From Dimorphilus gyrociliatus (taxonomy: Eukaryota; Annelida; Polychaeta; Dinophilidae): DNA of 64,000 nt. The stretch spans positions 3,665,404 through 3,729,403 of the forward strand of contig CAJFCJ010000007.1 of assembly GCA_904063045.1 (NCBI GenBank), given 5' to 3'. The notes beneath the pieces are model-generated. The model was not told where the DNA came from. It ran no database searches and worked only from the letters and a program-made list of their open reading frames with translations. The translations under genes were made by a program, and so were the position numbers. The first letter of the stretch is position 1, and each line of letters starts with the position of its first letter. Positions 62,233-64,000 of this stretch are shown here, one piece after another.

Positions 62233-63452
62233 ATGGCCTCTATGCCTAATGGCGGCTTACGATTGAGCCGTTCCTCAGATCAACTATCCAGTCCATCGCC
62301 GATTGAAGATAAGGATATTGAGAGTACTTTTTCAAGAACAAAATCTAGCAGTGAAACACATATTTGCCATAAGGAACCATCGTCTTTAACAGTAAACCTC
62401 GAAGAGGTCCACATTGGTTTGGAACAAACAGTCACTGTATCATTTGATATCAGAGAGGAAGTTGCCAGTACCGATTGGATAGGATTGTTTTTAATAGGTG
62501 TCTTCTTTATCTATTTTTCTTTAGTTTCATTCTTCCGCTTGACTTATCTCTTTTATATTCTTAGATGAACCCGATCTAAGCGGACACATCGATCATAAGA
62601 CGAGAGGGGGACACAGTAGGCAGGATAGGTCAGGTCAAGTGTTTTGGTGTTTGGATTCTTTAAAATCACATTTTATAGAATGTAAGTATTGGCATTTAAC
62701 AAAACCAAAATATACCTCTCAAAGCTTTTTAATAGAATCAGAGCCTTTATTTACATAAATACATATTTTATATATATATATGTTACGTCAACAGCCGTTA
62801 CTAAAGTGTGTTTCAAGTATTTCAACGGTGTAACGGGTGCCTTACAAGCGGTCAGTCAAGTGCTTATTGTCCATAATAACAAGGTAAGGAAATATAGCTT
62901 GATCAGGTTAATAGGTAAATAAATTATTTTCTAAAATTCGACACTAGGGGACCTTTAACCCCGCTGCCTTCCTTTGTTATATTCACCAAAGGAAGAAAGA
63001 CGAAAAGTGACGGCAGATGTTTATTAGTTGTCACGCCATCTATGGGCTTATCATATTATCCATAATAGTGTATATTTTATTTAATTTAAATGGTTAATAT
63101 AGTTGTAAAAAAAACTTGTAAAATAACTTACCTCTCTTGAAGTCCTTCCGGTAGTCGATAAAATTCTAATTAACCGTGTTTTTTTTTTTGTTATGTTAGC
63201 ATTTGGTGAATTATATCGATAAAAAAAGAGTGTATAAGAGGAGTAAAATAAAAGAGGGAGGGGAAGGGGGGCGGGGAGGAGGGGAATAATCGTATAAGAT
63301 ATTAATATGAAAGTAGCCTAATATAATTTTTGTATTTAAACAGGCTGAAAATTATCCTGGTAACAATGAACAGTCGACAGCTGCCGACCCTTTAAACCAT
63401 GCTTCATCCCCTTTAATTGATTCACAGAATTTTGTCAAATTTACAGTATATG
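62233..63452 (+). CDS. HECW2: HECW1/2 (NEDL)-type HECT E3 ligase, N-terminal exons (partial)
   Basis: Exons 62233-62497, 62565-62681, 62795-62883, 63344-63452 join in phase to about 193 codons and leave the window. The HECW N-terminal domain is clear: QTVTVSFDIREEVASTDWIG (human FWDIKEEVDPSDWIGL), SGQVFWCLDSLKSHFIE, and VCFKYFNGVTGALQA (human ICFKYYHGISGALRA). The last exon (NFVKFTVY) corresponds to the start of the C2 domain. The full protein should continue with C2, WW and HECT domains beyond the right edge. The start at 62233 is the first in-frame ATG of the exon. Human HECW1 and HECW2 cannot be told apart here. Confidence 0.85.
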
Positions 63453-64000
63453 GTAAGAATTTGATATATTTATTATTATTCCTGTCGAAAGGGGGCTCTA
63501 TAAATGTAATGAGACAGGAAATTATTGGTTTTTATGTACATTTGAAAGGGAATTTAGCACCTTACATACTCTATTTCTCGTTTTCTTGCTTATAAATCTT
63601 AATTAGTTGCTTTTTTTTATTTAAAGTTGCGTGAGCTTTAAACATCAATAATCTGATTCTTATCGGGTCAATTCTTGCCTCACTTCTTTTCCCTTTGATT
63701 TATTCAACCCTCCGCCCTTTATCGATTTCCTCGCTTCGCTTCCGATAACGCCTTGTACCGTTAATCCTGCTTTCGAAAGAGGAAAGGGAGGGGTATTAAG
63801 AAAGAGGCGATCGCCAACCGGAAGTCGGAAGGGTAAATTGATAAGCGAAAGGAGTTTTAGAACAGGAAATGAGGTCGAGCGTGTGCGAAGCACTCAAAAG
63901 GAAGTGTAAAGTATATAAATGTATGACCAGAGTCCACTATTCGACCTGTCAGCGTCGCCGACAGGAAACGCTTGGAGTACTCAAAAGAAAGGGCAGGGAA
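63453..64000. other. HECW2: Intron of the HECW gene
   Basis: Follows donor GTAAGA at 63453. Contains a short perfect hairpin CCTGTC-N9-GACAGG at about 63945-63965 of unknown meaning. Confidence 0.45.

Overview
This is a eukaryotic, AT-rich, gene-dense animal window. Protein genes are split by mostly short GT-AG introns (about 54-150 nt, a few longer). I could join exons across codon phases for twelve recognisable metazoan genes. Homology, compactness and intron style suggest a small-genome invertebrate. A lophotrochozoan such as a compact annelid is my guess, not something the sequence proves.

Layout. 0-4.1 kb (-): alternative first exons of an unidentified gene running off the left edge. 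7.1-8.9 kb (+): RAB3IP/Rabin8-type Sec2 GEF. 9.6-13.2 kb: two weak unknown gene models and, on the minus strand, an intron-containing tRNA-Thr(AGT). 14.6-16.3 kb (+): short BCL11-like zinc-finger gene. 17.7-20.4 kb (+): PPP1R42 leucine-rich-repeat gene. 20.4-24.2 kb: (TA)n-rich noncoding DNA. 24.2-26.2 kb (-): RUNX1T1/MTG (ETO) corepressor, with E-box-rich flanks. 28.3-30.8 kb (-): NUDCD1. 32.4-37.8 kb (+): VIRMA (virilizer, m6A writer). 37.9-39.3 kb (-): GDP-mannose 4,6-dehydratase copy A, head-to-head with a bacterial-looking SDR epimerase (40.4-41.5 kb, +). 41.6-46.6 kb: a graveyard of decayed copies of neighbouring genes. 46.6-48.0 kb (+): GMD copy B, followed by a decayed VIRMA tail. 48.9-55.1 kb (-): large mosaic type I membrane protein (YWTD propellers, EGF, WAP, VWC, HYR, CCP, TM). 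55.8-56.7 kb (-): transgelin/calponin-like. 57.1-57.9 kb (-): M-Ras/R-Ras-like GTPase. 58.6-60.7 kb (+): BRAP. 62.2 kb to the right edge (+): start of a HECW-type HECT E3 ligase.

The most unusual part is 37.9-50.5 kb. GMD A and B form inverted arms of equal length (1,313 bp) in which I found two mismatches, introns included. The directly adjoining VIRMA-derived flank of the same duplication is heavily decayed. That contrast points to gene conversion keeping the GMD arms alike inside an old duplication. Between and around the arms lie degenerate pieces of VIRMA, GMD, the epimerase, the GMD-epimerase intergenic region, the membrane receptor gene, and a sequence otherwise found just upstream of PPP1R42 27 kb away. 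The GMD/epimerase pair probably acts on GDP-mannose-derived sugars. BRAP and the Ras-like gene both belong to Ras/MAPK signalling, though their proximity may be chance.
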